The notes under the pieces: model-generated
The model's database searches: none
Seen by the model: only the letters and a program-made list of their open reading frames with translations
Told to the model about the DNA's origin: nothing
Shown: piece by piece, positions 43,348 to 52,242 of the stretch
Layout: every line of letters begins with the position of its first letter
How positions within the stretch are numbered: the stretch's first letter is position 1
Assembly: GCA_027023025.1 (NCBI GenBank)
Contig: JALVXB010000017.1
Span: forward strand, 1-64,000
DNA from: Caldisericaceae bacterium
GTDB taxonomy: Bacteria; Caldisericota; Caldisericia; Caldisericales; Caldisericaceae
DNA: 64,000 nucleotides
Reading direction: 5' to 3'
Made by a program: the position numbers and the translations under genes

Positions 43348-45087
43348 ATGGGATACATAGCACTTTACAGAAGATACCGTCCTCAGGTTTTTGAGGATGT
43401 GGTGGAGCAGCGCACCGTCGTAAAAATTTTGCAGGAAGCGTTGAAACAAAATAAAATTGCTCATGCTTATCTATTTGCAGGTCCTAAGGGAACTGGAAAG
43501 ACTTCAATTGCAAGAATTTTTGCAAAAGGGTTAAACTGTGTAAATGGGCCAACACCGCACCCCTGTATGAAGTGTGAGCAATGTCTTACCATTACGAATG
43601 GAACTAATTTAGATGTTATTGAAATTGATGCTGCGTCCAACAGAGGGATTGACGAGATCCGGGATTTGAAAGAAAAAGTCCAATATGCTCCTGTTTCTGG
43701 GCGTTACAAAGTTTACATTATAGACGAAGCGCACATGCTTACTATGCAGGCATTTAACGCGCTATTAAAAACTCTGGAAGAACCTCCGGAAAATGTAGTA
43801 TTTATTCTTGCAACAACCGAGCCGGAAAAGATTCCTGCAACGATTATATCAAGGTGCGAGCGTTTTTACTTCAGACCAATTTCTTTAAATGGATTGTTCA
43901 AAAAAATTATAGAGATATCTCAAAAAGAGAATGTGAAAATTACTGAGTCAGCCGCTATGCTTATTGCGCGCTTTTCGAGTGGTTCTCTTAGAAATGCTTT
44001 AAGTCTTCTTGATCAAGCTATTACGACATTTTCTAACATTACTGAAGAGAAGATCAGAGAACTTATCGGAGTGCCAGGCGACGACATTTTAAGAGAACTG
44101 TTTTTAAGCATTATTAAGAAGGATCCCGTAAGAGCTCTTACTGTAATTAAAGGAATGAAGGATAGCGGTAAAGATAGTAAAGTCTTTGTTAACGAATTTC
44201 TTAACTATTTGCAAGATCTGTTAAATGTAAAAATTATTGGTGCTGTTTCTAAGGATTCCACTTTTGACGAAGCATTTAACGAAAATTTAAAAAAACAGGC
44301 CAGGTATGCTTCAATTAAACAGATCGTAAATATTTCTTTAGAATTCTCATCTACTCTTAATAGTATAAAGTTATTTCCGGACCCATTTTTTGCAGTAGAG
44401 CTTACCGCATTAAAGTGCATGGATCTGGATGTCGTTTCGGAAAGTGTTAGGCCTTCTTTTGTCAAGTCGTCTGAAAAGATTACGGAAACTAAAAGCATTT
44501 CTAAGGAAACTGTGGTTGGTAAAGAAAAAACCAGTAGCACATTAGAACAAGAAAATACTGAAGAGGACGAAGTAAAAGCAGTAAAAAGCAGGTTAGAGAA
44601 ATCTATATATAAGGACGAACGAGTGGGCAATGTTCCTACACCTGCTGCAGCCGAACAGTCCGGGGTCTCTTCTGACAGCCTTGATGCAATTATGGAACGA
44701 TGGGATAGTGTAATTGCCGAAGTAGGGAAAGTTGATAAACCTCTTTTCGCAATGCTTGAAAGAGTACACCCTGTAAAATTTGAAAACGGGTTACTTACTC
44801 TTTATTCCGAAAAGAAATTTTATCTTCACATGTTGAATACGGAAGAGAAAATAAACATTTTAAGGGATGCTTTAAGAAAAGTATTTCATTCAGACATTCG
44901 TATTAAGTATACTGAAGGTAAGAGTGACGAAAATAATAAACCTGAGAAAGAAGTAAATAAGTTTGAAAGCTTTGTTACAGAGGAAGTTAAAAAAAATAGG
45001 CATGTCGAAGAAATATTGACTTTATTTGACGGAACCATATCAGAAGTTAAAAAAATAGACGAGGAGGATAATAATGAGAAACATTAA
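43348..45087 (+). CDS. dnaX: DNA polymerase III subunit gamma/tau
   Basis: 579 aa clamp-loader ATPase. Walker A GPKGTGKTS is near residues 45-53, the zinc module has CVNGPTPHPCMKCEQC, Walker B is IIDEAHML, and the sensor 1 region is LATTEPEKIPATI; SRC follows (IISRCERFYF). The C-terminal half is Ser/Glu-rich, then a domain contacting DnaE. No good Shine-Dalgarno lies before the ATG, and a TATAAT ends 6 nt upstream. A clear A AAA AAG frameshift site for gamma is not seen. Overlaps ybaB by 14 bp. Confidence 0.95.
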   Translation: MGYIALYRRYRPQVFEDVVEQRTVVKILQEALKQNKIAHAYLFAGPKGTGKTSIARIFAKGLNCVNGPTPHPCMKCEQCLTITNGTNLDVIEIDAASNRGIDEIRDLKEKVQYAPVSGRYKVYIIDEAHMLTMQAFNALLKTLEEPPENVVFILATTEPEKIPATIISRCERFYFRPISLNGLFKKIIEISQKENVKITESAAMLIARFSSGSLRNALSLLDQAITTFSNITEEKIRELIGVPGDDILRELFLSIIKKDPVRALTVIKGMKDSGKDSKVFVNEFLNYLQDLLNVKIIGAVSKDSTFDEAFNENLKKQARYASIKQIVNISLEFSSTLNSIKLFPDPFFAVELTALKCMDLDVVSESVRPSFVKSSEKITETKSISKETVVGKEKTSSTLEQENTEEDEVKAVKSRLEKSIYKDERVGNVPTPAAAEQSGVSSDSLDAIMERWDSVIAEVGKVDKPLFAMLERVHPVKFENGLLTLYSEKKFYLHMLNTEEKINILRDALRKVFHSDIRIKYTEGKSDENNKPEKEVNKFESFVTEEVKKNRHVEEILTLFDGTISEVKKIDEEDNNEKH

Positions 45088-45397
45088 TGACTTAATGAAA
45101 AAAGCACAGGAATTGAAGAAAAAAATGGAAGAAATAGAAGCCGAACTTGACGCATTGAGAGTTGTAGGTGAAGCAGGTGGCGGGGCCGTGAAGGCAACTG
45201 TATCAGGTAAGCTTGATGTAATCTCGATAGATATTTCTGAAGATGTGATTGATAAAGAAGATAAAGGGATGCTGGAAGATTTGATTGTTGCTGCAATTAG
45301 AGAAGCCCAGGATAAAGCAAAACGCATAGCTGAAGAAAAGTTTGCTGAAATTGGTGGAGGACTAGGAGGTTTCCCGGGACTGGGATTTCCTAATTAA
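45074..45397 (+). CDS. YbaB/EbfC nucleoid-associated protein
   Basis: 107 aa, starting MRNINDLMKKAQELKKKMEEIEAEL, with VVGEAGGGAVKATVSGKLDV and a Gly/Phe-rich C-terminus. YbaB family proteins are DNA-binding dimers found between dnaX and recR in most bacteria, exactly as here. GAGGAGG precedes the ATG. Stop overlaps the recR start by one base. Confidence 0.95.
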   Translation: MRNINDLMKKAQELKKKMEEIEAELDALRVVGEAGGGAVKATVSGKLDVISIDISEDVIDKEDKGMLEDLIVAAIREAQDKAKRIAEEKFAEIGGGLGGFPGLGFPN

Positions 45398-45999
45398 TGG
45401 CAGGGTTTCCAAAAAAAATTGAAAATCTCATAACTGAAATCTCTAAGTTGCCCGGTATTGGTCCAAAAAGTGCAGAGCGTATTGCTTTACACATAATTTC
45501 AATGGATGACTATAAAGTAGGCAGTCTTGTCAATGCAATAAAAGATGCACGAGAAAATCTTCACCTATGCCCAATTTGTTTTAATCTTACGGACAAGGAA
45601 GTGTGTGATATTTGTGCAGATCCAAAAAGAGACCATTCAACAATTTGCGTTGTTGAAGAAATTAGCGATCTCTATGCTATAGAAAAAAGCGGAGAATACA
45701 GAGGTGTTTATCATGTTCTGCACGGAAGAATAGACCCAATGAATCACATCTCCGTGGAGGATTTAAAGATAAAGGAGCTCGTTGAAAGAGTAGCAAAAGG
45801 TGGTGTAAAAGAGGTTATTATTGCAACGAATCCTAATTTTAATGGCGATATTACGAGCCTTTACATCCAGAAAGTATTGAAGCCTTTTGGCGTAAAAATA
45901 AGCAGAATTGCAACCGGCCTTCCAAAGGGTACGGAAATTGACTTCGTGGATTCGGTGACTTTGATTATGGCAATAAAAGATAGAAAGGAGATTAAATAG
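45397..45999 (+). CDS. recR: Recombination mediator RecR
   Basis: 200 aa. N-terminal helix-hairpin-helix LPGIGPKSAERIALHI, zinc finger CPICFNLTDKEVCDIC, and Toprim domain (ICVVEEISDLYAIEKSG, then YHVLHGRIDPMNHI). It assists RecF/RecO in loading RecA on gaps. Follows ybaB directly. Confidence 0.96.
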   Translation: MAGFPKKIENLITEISKLPGIGPKSAERIALHIISMDDYKVGSLVNAIKDARENLHLCPICFNLTDKEVCDICADPKRDHSTICVVEEISDLYAIEKSGEYRGVYHVLHGRIDPMNHISVEDLKIKELVERVAKGGVKEVIIATNPNFNGDITSLYIQKVLKPFGVKISRIATGLPKGTEIDFVDSVTLIMAIKDRKEIK

Positions 46000-46067
46000 T
46001 TTTGTTTTTTGTGTATTGTGTTATAATTAATAATGTTAATAAAATAAATGAATAGGAGGTAGTAAAC

Positions 46068-47357
46068 ATGAGTGAAATAATAGCGGTAAGATCGAGAGAA
46101 ATTCTTGATTCAAGAGGTAATCCCACTGTAGAAACGGAAGTAGATCTTGCAAGTGGTGTAATTGGAGTTGCAGATGTTCCTTCTGGTGCATCCACAGGTG
46201 AACATGAAGCAGTTGAACTCAGAGACGGGGATAAGTCTCGCTTTGGCGGAAAAGGCGTTCTGAAAGCAGTTGGAAATGTTAATGGCCCAATTGCAGAGCG
46301 TGTTATCGGGATGCTTTCTGAAGAGCAGGTAGAAATAGATCGTGCAATGATTGAACTTGACGGTACACCTAACAAGGCAAAACTTGGTGCAAATGCAATT
46401 CTTAGTGTTTCACTTGCCGTGGCAAGAGCAACAGCAGAAGAGCTTGGATTGCCTTTGTATCAATACATTGGAGGAATTAATGCTACGCTTCTTCCTGTGC
46501 CACAGTTCAATGTATTAAACGGTGGAAAACATTCTGACTCAGGTATTGACATTCAGGAATTCCTTCTTATTCCAGCAGGTGCTCCTAACTTTAGAGAGGC
46601 ATTGCGCTACGGAGCAGAAGTTTATCATACTTTAAAGAATCTTTTAAAGAAAGATGGTTATGTAGTAAGTGTGGGCGACGAAGGAGGATTTGCTCCGCAT
46701 CTTAAGTCAAGCGAAGATGCAATAAAGTACATTGTTAAAGCAATTGAAGAGGCTGGCTATACTCCTAAAAAAGATATTTATGTAGGTATAGATGCAGCCC
46801 CTTCGTACTTCTACGACGAAAATAAAAAGAAGTATGTATTTGAAGGAAAAGAGCGTACTTCCGAAGAGATGATCGACTATTACGAAATGCTCGTTGAAAA
46901 GTACCCCATGATCTCTATCGAGGATGGTCTATTCGAAGAAGATTGGGACGGCTGGGTAAAGTTGGAAGAAAGGCTTGGCAAAAAAGTCCAACTCGTTGGT
47001 GACGACATCTATGTAACGAACATTGAACGGCTTCGCAGAGGTATTGAACTAAAAGCCTCTAATTCAGTACTTATTAAACTGAACCAGATTGGTACCCTTA
47101 CTGAAACTATGGAGACGGTAAACCTTGCAAAGAGTGCGTCATTTACTGCTGTTGTTTCTCATAGGTCTGGTGAGACTGCCGATACATTTATTTCAGATTT
47201 CGTAGTGGGTATGAACATTGGTCAGATAAAGAGTGGTGCGCCTGCGAGAATTGAAAGAGTTGAAAAGTATAACCAACTTATGAGAATCGAGGAATCTCTT
47301 GGGGAAGCTGCAAGATTCGCTGGAAAAGACATCTATAAGAATTTTTCTAATAGATAA
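46068..47357 (+). CDS. eno: Enolase
   Basis: 429 aa, converts 2-phosphoglycerate to phosphoenolpyruvate. Motifs: [35 protein letters not shown], the metal ligand region [26 protein letters not shown] with the catalytic lysine, and [13 protein letters not shown] precedes the ATG; TATAAT at 46022-46027 suggests its own promoter, with a weak T-rich -35. mutM follows after 2 bp. Confidence 0.98.
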   Translation: MSEIIAVRSREILDSRGNPTVETEVDLASGVIGVADVPSGASTGEHEAVELRDGDKSRFGGKGVLKAVGNVNGPIAERVIGMLSEEQVEIDRAMIELDGTPNKAKLGANAILSVSLAVARATAEELGLPLYQYIGGINATLLPVPQFNVLNGGKHSDSGIDIQEFLLIPAGAPNFREALRYGAEVYHTLKNLLKKDGYVVSVGDEGGFAPHLKSSEDAIKYIVKAIEEAGYTPKKDIYVGIDAAPSYFYDENKKKYVFEGKERTSEEMIDYYEMLVEKYPMISIEDGLFEEDWDGWVKLEERLGKKVQLVGDDIYVTNIERLRRGIELKASNSVLIKLNQIGTLTETMETVNLAKSASFTAVVSHRSGETADTFISDFVVGMNIGQIKSGAPARIERVEKYNQLMRIEESLGEAARFAGKDIYKNFSNR

Positions 47358-47359
47358 TT

Positions 47360-48178
47360 ATGCCTGAAATAGTTGAGATAGAGATTCTGCGTAAGGAAAT
47401 TGTTAATCAACTTAGCGGCAAAACAATAAACGAAGTCGTAATTAATAAAGAGAGTATTTTAAATGTGAGCGGAGAAGAATTTTCTCCGCTCATTATAGGT
47501 AATAAGATCGTAAGTGCACGAAGAAAAGGTAAAGTGCTTATAATAGATCTTTCAAACGACATTTCACTTGCCATACACTTTCTACTTACGGGGTTTATGA
47601 GGCTCGTTGACAAATGCAATAGAAGTAAGGTTCAGATAGGATTTATCCTTGACGACGGTAAGTGTCTTACGATAAATGGCATTATGCGAGGTGGTTTTGT
47701 GAAAGCATTGGCAACCTCAAAAGTATTTGATGACCCTGCTCTTAAAAAATTGGGTATCGACGCAATGAGCCCTGATTTTACGAGAAACGAATTAAAAAAT
47801 ATCTTAATTAAGAACGGAAGAAAAAAAATTAAGCAAGTACTCATGGATCAAAGTATTATTTCGGGTGTAGGTAATGCATATTCCGATGAAATATTATTTA
47901 AAGCAGGGATCCTTCCGATGCGCAAGGCTTCTTCATTAAACGAAGACGAAATAGACAAGTTGTATAAAGCTTTTGGTGAAGTATTTAAAACTGCTGAGAA
48001 GTACGGTGGGGCAAGTGAACTTACATTTGTCCATCTTGATGGAAAAAAGGGTGAAGCGCATAAACACTTTTTTGTGCACAAACGAGCTGGTAAACCGTGT
48101 TTAGTATGTAACACACTTATTCAAACGGTAAAAATAAGTGGAAGAAGTGCGTACTTTTGCCCTCACTGCCAGAAATAA
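47360..48178 (+). CDS. mutM: Formamidopyrimidine-DNA glycosylase MutM
   Basis: 272 aa. Catalytic Pro2 and Glu3 (MPEIVEIE) are present, the H2TH region is IISGVGNAYSDEILFKAG, and the zinc finger closes the protein (CLVCNT ... YFCPHCQ). It excises oxidised guanine and formamidopyrimidines. No ribosome-binding site is evident, and it starts 2 bp after the eno stop, so translation is probably coupled. Confidence 0.93.
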   Translation: MPEIVEIEILRKEIVNQLSGKTINEVVINKESILNVSGEEFSPLIIGNKIVSARRKGKVLIIDLSNDISLAIHFLLTGFMRLVDKCNRSKVQIGFILDDGKCLTINGIMRGGFVKALATSKVFDDPALKKLGIDAMSPDFTRNELKNILIKNGRKKIKQVLMDQSIISGVGNAYSDEILFKAGILPMRKASSLNEDEIDKLYKAFGEVFKTAEKYGGASELTFVHLDGKKGEAHKHFFVHKRAGKPCLVCNTLIQTVKISGRSAYFCPHCQK

Positions 48179-48366
48179 TGTTAATTAATGTCTATACTTA
48201 AATCTATAAGATCCGATTTATATTAAAGGAGATACTTTTTTACAGAAGGAAAAAGTAAGAATAGTTTTCTTTACTTTTTAAATGATGTTTATTTAAAAAG
48301 AGTTATTCCTTTGTGTGTCGTCGTTGCCGGTGGGACTACGGTGGTAATGTATTTTTACAAGATTCT

Positions 48367-48416
48367 TAGACTCGTTAATTATATAAACTTTCTGTTTGTC
48401 GAGTCTATAATTTTTT
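48367..48416 (+). terminator. Likely terminator of the eno-mutM transcript
   Basis: TAGACTCG (48367-48374) pairs with CGAGTCTA (48400-48407), enclosing an inner AAAC/GTTT stem, followed by TAATTTTTT. It lies 190 bp after mutM, so the message may have a long 3' tail or another short transcript may end here. Confidence 0.6.
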
Positions 48417-48515
48417 AAATTCTTTCTGCGATATTTTTTACCGCAGTAAATAGGAGTGTTTATAGCCATTATTCCGCATCTAAAAGAACGCAATGCTGGG
48501 GATTTGAAATAAAAA

Positions 48516-48632
48516 ATGAGAGAAAATATGATAACAGTTGCAAGGAAGCAGCGATATTTTTTCCTTTCTTTTTTCCTTTCTATTTCTACAATATTGTTAG
48601 TTTCCCTTTTAGTAATTTATTTGTTTTTGTAA
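48516..48632 (+). CDS. Possible 38-residue single-pass membrane protein
   Basis: ATG 48516 opens a short frame: a basic head (MRENMITVARKQRY) followed by a 20-residue hydrophobic stretch rich in Phe, Leu, Ser and Ile ending LVIYLFL. Stops bound it on both sides (TAA at 48510 in frame). GGGGAT lies 12 nt upstream, and a second ATG at 48528 has GAGAG. This looks like a small membrane peptide gene, but the ribosome site is weak and there is no codon-usage support, so it may be chance. Confidence 0.35.
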   Translation: MRENMITVARKQRYFFLSFFLSISTILLVSLLVIYLFL

Positions 48633-48696
48633 TCTTTAATAGGTTAAGATTTGTACGGTGTTACCTTATGGCTATTTGTATATGTTCAATTCTTAC

Positions 48697-48724
48697 TTGA
48701 CAGGAATGCGAAAGTAATTATTAT
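48697..48724 (+). promoter_or_regulatory. Promoter of rpsT
   Basis: TTGACA (48697-48702), 16-bp spacer, TATTAT (48719-48724). Confidence 0.75.
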
Positions 48725-48756
48725 ATAACAGAATTTATCTAATAGGAGGTAGATGG

Positions 48757-49014
48757 ATGCCGATATTAAAAGCTTCTAAAAAAGCAGCAAGGAAAAGTGA
48801 GAAAAGAAGAGAAAGAAACCAATATTATAAAGTTGCTCTTAAGAAGGCACTTGATTTTGCTAAGAAGAGTAATTATTCTGAGGAGAAAGTGCAGGAAGCA
48901 ATTAAAGTTATCGATAAGTTAGAGGCAAAAGGAATTCTGCATAAAAATACTGCTGCGAGGAAGAAGTCTAAACTTATGGCGGCTTTCAACAAAACTAAAA
49001 ACTCTGCCGCTTAA
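48757..49014 (+). CDS. rpsT: 30S ribosomal protein S20
   Basis: 85 aa basic helical protein: ASKKAARKSEKRRERNQYYK and the C-terminal GILHKNTAARKKSKLMAAFN. It binds 16S rRNA early in 30S assembly. TAGGAGGT precedes the ATG. It converges on holA, leaving 2 bp between stops; its terminator is inside the holA coding sequence. Confidence 0.97.
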   Translation: MPILKASKKAARKSEKRRERNQYYKVALKKALDFAKKSNYSEEKVQEAIKVIDKLEAKGILHKNTAARKKSKLMAAFNKTKNSAA

Positions 49015-49016
49015 AG

Positions 49017-49994
49017 TCAATAATTTTCTATAAAGAGTTTTAGGGCAAGGGGAATTTCGGTTTCCCCTTTTTTGCTTTCTACATCTATATTTTTTAGTGT
49101 ATGAAATTTTTCTATAATGTCGTTCAAGTCGGAACTCTTTGCTATTGGCAGAAGTTTTTTAACGATAAAAGATGGGTGTATGTTTCCTTTTTGTGCTATT
49201 TCGCTAACGCGAATATTGGTTAAAAGTAATTCTTTTATCGTTATAAGGTGCATAAATGAGCGAAGCAATAGAGATAGGATTTGTTCAGGGGATGCATTCT
49301 CATCTTTTGTAAATTGGTTGAATGTTTTTAACGCTTCTGACTTTTTGTTGTTTACTATAAGGTCAACTAAGTGAAATACCTTAATCTCGGGAATATATCT
49401 AACTACTATTTCTACATCTTTTTTTGAAATGACTTTTCTTTCTTCCGTAAATAATGCAAGTTTTTTGATTTCTGAAGATATTATAAATAAGTCGCCGTCA
49501 AGTCTTTCCAGCAAGGCACTAACCGCTTCGTTTTCTATTTTTTTACCGTACATTTTAACTTTATCTCTTATCCACTTTTTTAACATAGTGCTTGTTATAG
49601 AGTAATCGTCTACAATAACGCTGTCTTTCTCTAAGGGGGATTGGGTGGTAGTTTCGTCAAAAAGAATAATTAAAACTGTGTCTTCTGGAACTTTCGTTTC
49701 GAGAATTTTCTTGAAGTCGCGTTTTTTGATCTTTTCTGCATTTCTAATTACGATTACCTTTCCGTTTCCGTACGGTGGAGATTTTAACGCATCGTACACT
49801 TCGTTGGAGGAGGTATTGTTACCTGCAATTACGATATAGTCGAAACTCTCAAAACCTTTTGAAATTTTTAGGCTTACTATGTTCTGGATAATTTGCTTCT
49901 TCAAGTAATCTCCATTCTCACCTGTAAGGAGGTACAACCTGTGTACCTCCCCTTTTTTGATCTCTTTTAAGACATCAATTGCTTTTTTTCTCAT
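49017..49994 (-). CDS. holA: DNA polymerase III subunit delta
   Basis: 325 aa. Clamp-loader fold: GEVHRLYLLTGENGDYLKKQII at the start, then KVIVIRNAEKIKKRDFKKIL, LLERLDGDLFIISSEIKKLAL, and the C-terminal SPEQILSLLLRSFMHLITIKE. No Walker motif, as is normal for delta. The rpsT-holA convergent pair is conserved in many Firmicutes. Starts 3 bp after asnS. Confidence 0.94.
   Translation of the reverse strand: MRKKAIDVLKEIKKGEVHRLYLLTGENGDYLKKQIIQNIVSLKISKGFESFDYIVIAGNNTSSNEVYDALKSPPYGNGKVIVIRNAEKIKKRDFKKILETKVPEDTVLIILFDETTTQSPLEKDSVIVDDYSITSTMLKKWIRDKVKMYGKKIENEAVSALLERLDGDLFIISSEIKKLALFTEERKVISKKDVEIVVRYIPEIKVFHLVDLIVNNKKSEALKTFNQFTKDENASPEQILSLLLRSFMHLITIKELLLTNIRVSEIAQKGNIHPSFIVKKLLPIAKSSDLNDIIEKFHTLKNIDVESKKGETEIPLALKLFIENY
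49047..49073 (+). terminator. rpsT terminator embedded in holA
   Basis: AAGGGGAA (49047-49054), loop TTTCGGT, TTCCCCTT (49062-49069), then TTTT. On the other strand the same bases encode the near C-terminal part of the delta subunit (GETEIPL). The hairpin lacks a T-run in the holA direction. Confidence 0.8.
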
Positions 49995-49997
49995 TTA

Positions 49998-51281
49998 CTA
50001 CGGATATATCTTATCAAGTAACCTTGGGAAAGGAATAGTTTCTCTTACATGAGGTAGTTTTGCTATCCATGCAACTGTTCTTTCAAGGCCTATGCCAAAT
50101 CCTCCGTGAGGAACACTGCCGTACTTTCTTAAGTCAAGATACCACTTATAGTCTTCTTCTGATAGGTTGTTTTCTTTTATGCGCTGCAATAAGAGATCGT
50201 AATCGTCTATTCTCTGACTTCCTCCAATAATTTCTCCGTATCCTTCTGGGGCAAGTAAGTCTGCGGCAAGAACTGTTTCGGGGTCGTCTGGGTCCGGTTT
50301 CATGTAGAATGCTTTCGACTCTACAGGAAAGTGGTGTACGAATACGGGTTTGTCAAATTCTGCTGCAAGGATTGTTTCTTCATCCCCTCCAAAGTCGTCC
50401 CCCCATTCTAAGTGTTTGCCGTGTTTTTCAAGTATCTCAAGGGCCTCTTTGTAGTGAATTTTTGGGAACGGAGGCTCAACTCTTTCAAGCGGTTCAGTGG
50501 GTCTACCTATAATTTTTAATTCTTCTTTGCAATTATTTAATACTTCTTTTACCACATAGGTTATCATATTTTCCTGCAACTTCATGTTTTCTTCGAATGT
50601 AATGTATGCAATTTCCGGCTCAAGCATCCAGAATTCCATTAAGTGCCTTCTCGTTTTAGATTTTTCTGCTCTAAATGTTGGGCCAAAGCAGTAAACTTTA
50701 CCAAATGCCATTGCGGCTGCTTCCATATAGAGTTGTCCGCTTTGAGAGAGAAAAGCTGGTTTCCCAAAGTAGTCTGTTTCGAATAGGGTAGTAGAGCCTT
50801 CACAGGCATTAGGTGTAAGAATGGGAGCATCTACCAGCGTAAAGCCTTGTTTATCAAAAAAATCCCTGAGCGATTTTTCTATTCTGTGTCTTATTCTTAA
50901 GATGGCCCATTGTCTTTTTGATCTAAGCCAGAGGTGTCTGTGTTCCATTAAAAAACCTACACCGTGTTCCTTGGGCGTAATTGGGTAATCTTTCGTAAGT
51001 TGTATAACTTTAATGTCTTTTAATAAAAGTTCGTACCCGCCTGGTGCGCGCTTGTCCTCCCGAACTATTCCTTTTACGATTATTGACGACTCTTGTGTGA
51101 GCTTTTTAACGGTATTAAATGTATCTTCTGAAACATCACTTTTTGAAACTACGGATTGCATAATGCCTGTGCCATCGCGTATCAATAAAAAGTGAATTTT
51201 TCCGCTTGAGCGTATGTTATATACCCAACCTTTGATTTCTACTTCTTTTCCTACATTTTCTTTTGCTTCGTTTATATACAT
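49998..51281 (-). CDS. asnS: Asparaginyl-tRNA synthetase
   Basis: 427 aa class IIb synthetase. OB-fold anticodon domain ([24 protein letters not shown]), motif 2 ([24 protein letters not shown]), and motif 3 [14 protein letters not shown]. Length and the RSSGK segment fit AsnRS better than AspRS. AGGAGG is 21 nt upstream of the ATG, beyond normal spacing, with GGGAT nearer; CCC/GGG could pair between. It has its own promoter after yceD. Confidence 0.94.
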   Translation of the reverse strand: MYINEAKENVGKEVEIKGWVYNIRSSGKIHFLLIRDGTGIMQSVVSKSDVSEDTFNTVKKLTQESSIIVKGIVREDKRAPGGYELLLKDIKVIQLTKDYPITPKEHGVGFLMEHRHLWLRSKRQWAILRIRHRIEKSLRDFFDKQGFTLVDAPILTPNACEGSTTLFETDYFGKPAFLSQSGQLYMEAAAMAFGKVYCFGPTFRAEKSKTRRHLMEFWMLEPEIAYITFEENMKLQENMITYVVKEVLNNCKEELKIIGRPTEPLERVEPPFPKIHYKEALEILEKHGKHLEWGDDFGGDEETILAAEFDKPVFVHHFPVESKAFYMKPDPDDPETVLAADLLAPEGYGEIIGGSQRIDDYDLLLQRIKENNLSEEDYKWYLDLRKYGSVPHGGFGIGLERTVAWIAKLPHVRETIPFPRLLDKIYP

Positions 51282-51327
51282 TTCTATCCCGGTTAGGGTT
51301 CACCTCCTTGAATTGTGGTCTGGGAAA

Positions 51328-51356
51328 ATTTTACAACAATAACTATAAAAAGTCAA
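51328..51356 (-). promoter_or_regulatory. Promoter of asnS
   Basis: On the minus strand TTGACT (51356-51351), 17-bp spacer, TAAAAT (51333-51328). It lies between the yceD stop and the asnS ribosome site. Confidence 0.6.
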
Positions 51357-51368
51357 ATGATTGTAAGA

Positions 51369-51797
51369 TTATATATCGTTCTTTTCGGCTCTACACACCG
51401 GGCATATAGGATAGGGGGGTATGTGTTGAATGAGAATCTCCCGAGATACATTGGTCGTATCTATTACATTGCCTTTATAAGTAAATACATCTAGTTCTTT
51501 GAGATCTGCATCCTTTTCTCGAGATTGGTTAGCTGCAAAACGTTTTGGTATGTAGGTTTCAGAAAAATTAATTTCAAACTTTTGAACGAATGTATTAAGG
51601 CATCGAACACATACGAGTACGACTTCTGCATATAATGTCCCTTCAAAGTAAATTTCCTCACTTCCAGTATATTTAAGCAAACCTTTTAGTGCTATAGGCT
51701 TAACAAGTTTTGCATTTTCTCCGATGTCTTTAATGTTTATTTGTTCTTCTACATTAAGTATATTGTTATTCCTGATCTTCGCTATCGGAATCTTCAT
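51369..51797 (-). CDS. YceD family protein (DUF177)
   Basis: 142 aa. Features: LKYTGSEEIYFEGTLYAEVVLVCVRCLNTF with a CXXC, and a C-terminal CPVCR pair, the YceD layout. In bacteria YceD usually precedes rpmF (L32) and is implicated in 23S rRNA homeostasis. Here rpmF does not follow; asnS does. Overlaps the coiled-coil gene by 32 bp. Confidence 0.85.
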   Translation of the reverse strand: MKIPIAKIRNNNILNVEEQINIKDIGENAKLVKPIALKGLLKYTGSEEIYFEGTLYAEVVLVCVRCLNTFVQKFEINFSETYIPKRFAANQSREKDADLKELDVFTYKGNVIDTTNVSREILIQHIPPYPICPVCRAEKNDI

Positions 51798-52242
51798 ATG
51801 TGAGACTGTCCTTTCCTTTCTGAATAACTGCTTTTGCTTTTTCTAATACGCCATTTGCCTGTTCTAAAACTCTTATAGCATAATTTTCTGCATCTTTTAT
51901 AATGCTGTTTGCCTCTTTTCTTGCTTCTTTTAAAATTCTTTCTTTCTCTGCATTTGCTTGTTTTGTAATTTCAGACTGAGAAACTAACCTTTCTTTTTCT
52001 TCTTTTGCCTTTTGAAGTATTTCGTCTCTTTTCCTGAATGCATCTTGCAGAATTTCTTCTTTTTTCTTGTCTACGAAGAAAGCACTCTTCATTTCGTCCG
52101 GAATCAATTGCTCTATCGTGTCGATTTTGCTTAATATTTCTGTTCTATCAATGCTCACATACTTAGAAAATGGGACGCGTTTGGCATTAAGTACTATTTT
52201 TCTTAATTCGTCAATTTCTTTTAACACTGATTTTTCTTTCAT
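51766..52242 (-). CDS. Coiled-coil protein, DivIVA/V-ATPase E-like
   Basis: 158 aa. ATG 52242 overlaps the coaD stop (ATGA) and has AAGGTGG upstream; the longer frame reaching into coaD is rejected. A short N-terminal domain with SVLKEIDELRKIVLNAKRVPFS is followed by a long Lys/Glu-rich coiled coil (about 75-145) and an acidic tail ending DSDSEDQE. Proteins like this sit between coaD and yceD in Firmicutes; the function is not established. Confidence 0.7.
   Translation of the reverse strand: MKEKSVLKEIDELRKIVLNAKRVPFSKYVSIDRTEILSKIDTIEQLIPDEMKSAFFVDKKKEEILQDAFRKRDEILQKAKEEKERLVSQSEITKQANAEKERILKEARKEANSIIKDAENYAIRVLEQANGVLEKAKAVIQKGKDSLTYEDSDSEDQE

Noticed and set aside
44990..45010. A-run near the 3' end of dnaX as a programmed frameshift for gamma
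   Set aside because: A slip here would only trim the last ~20 residues, so it would not make the short gamma form.
48293..48493. 66-codon minus-strand frame between mutM and rpsT
   Set aside because: No ribosome site, basic and low-complexity composition without domain pattern, and it runs across a hairpin that reads as a terminator on the plus strand.
48542..48552. AAGGAAGCAGC, resembling the SRP RNA core GGAAGGAAGCAGC
   Set aside because: The closing stem, the CCGGAA tetraloop and the flanking helix of SRP RNA are missing; the string lies within the putative small peptide frame.
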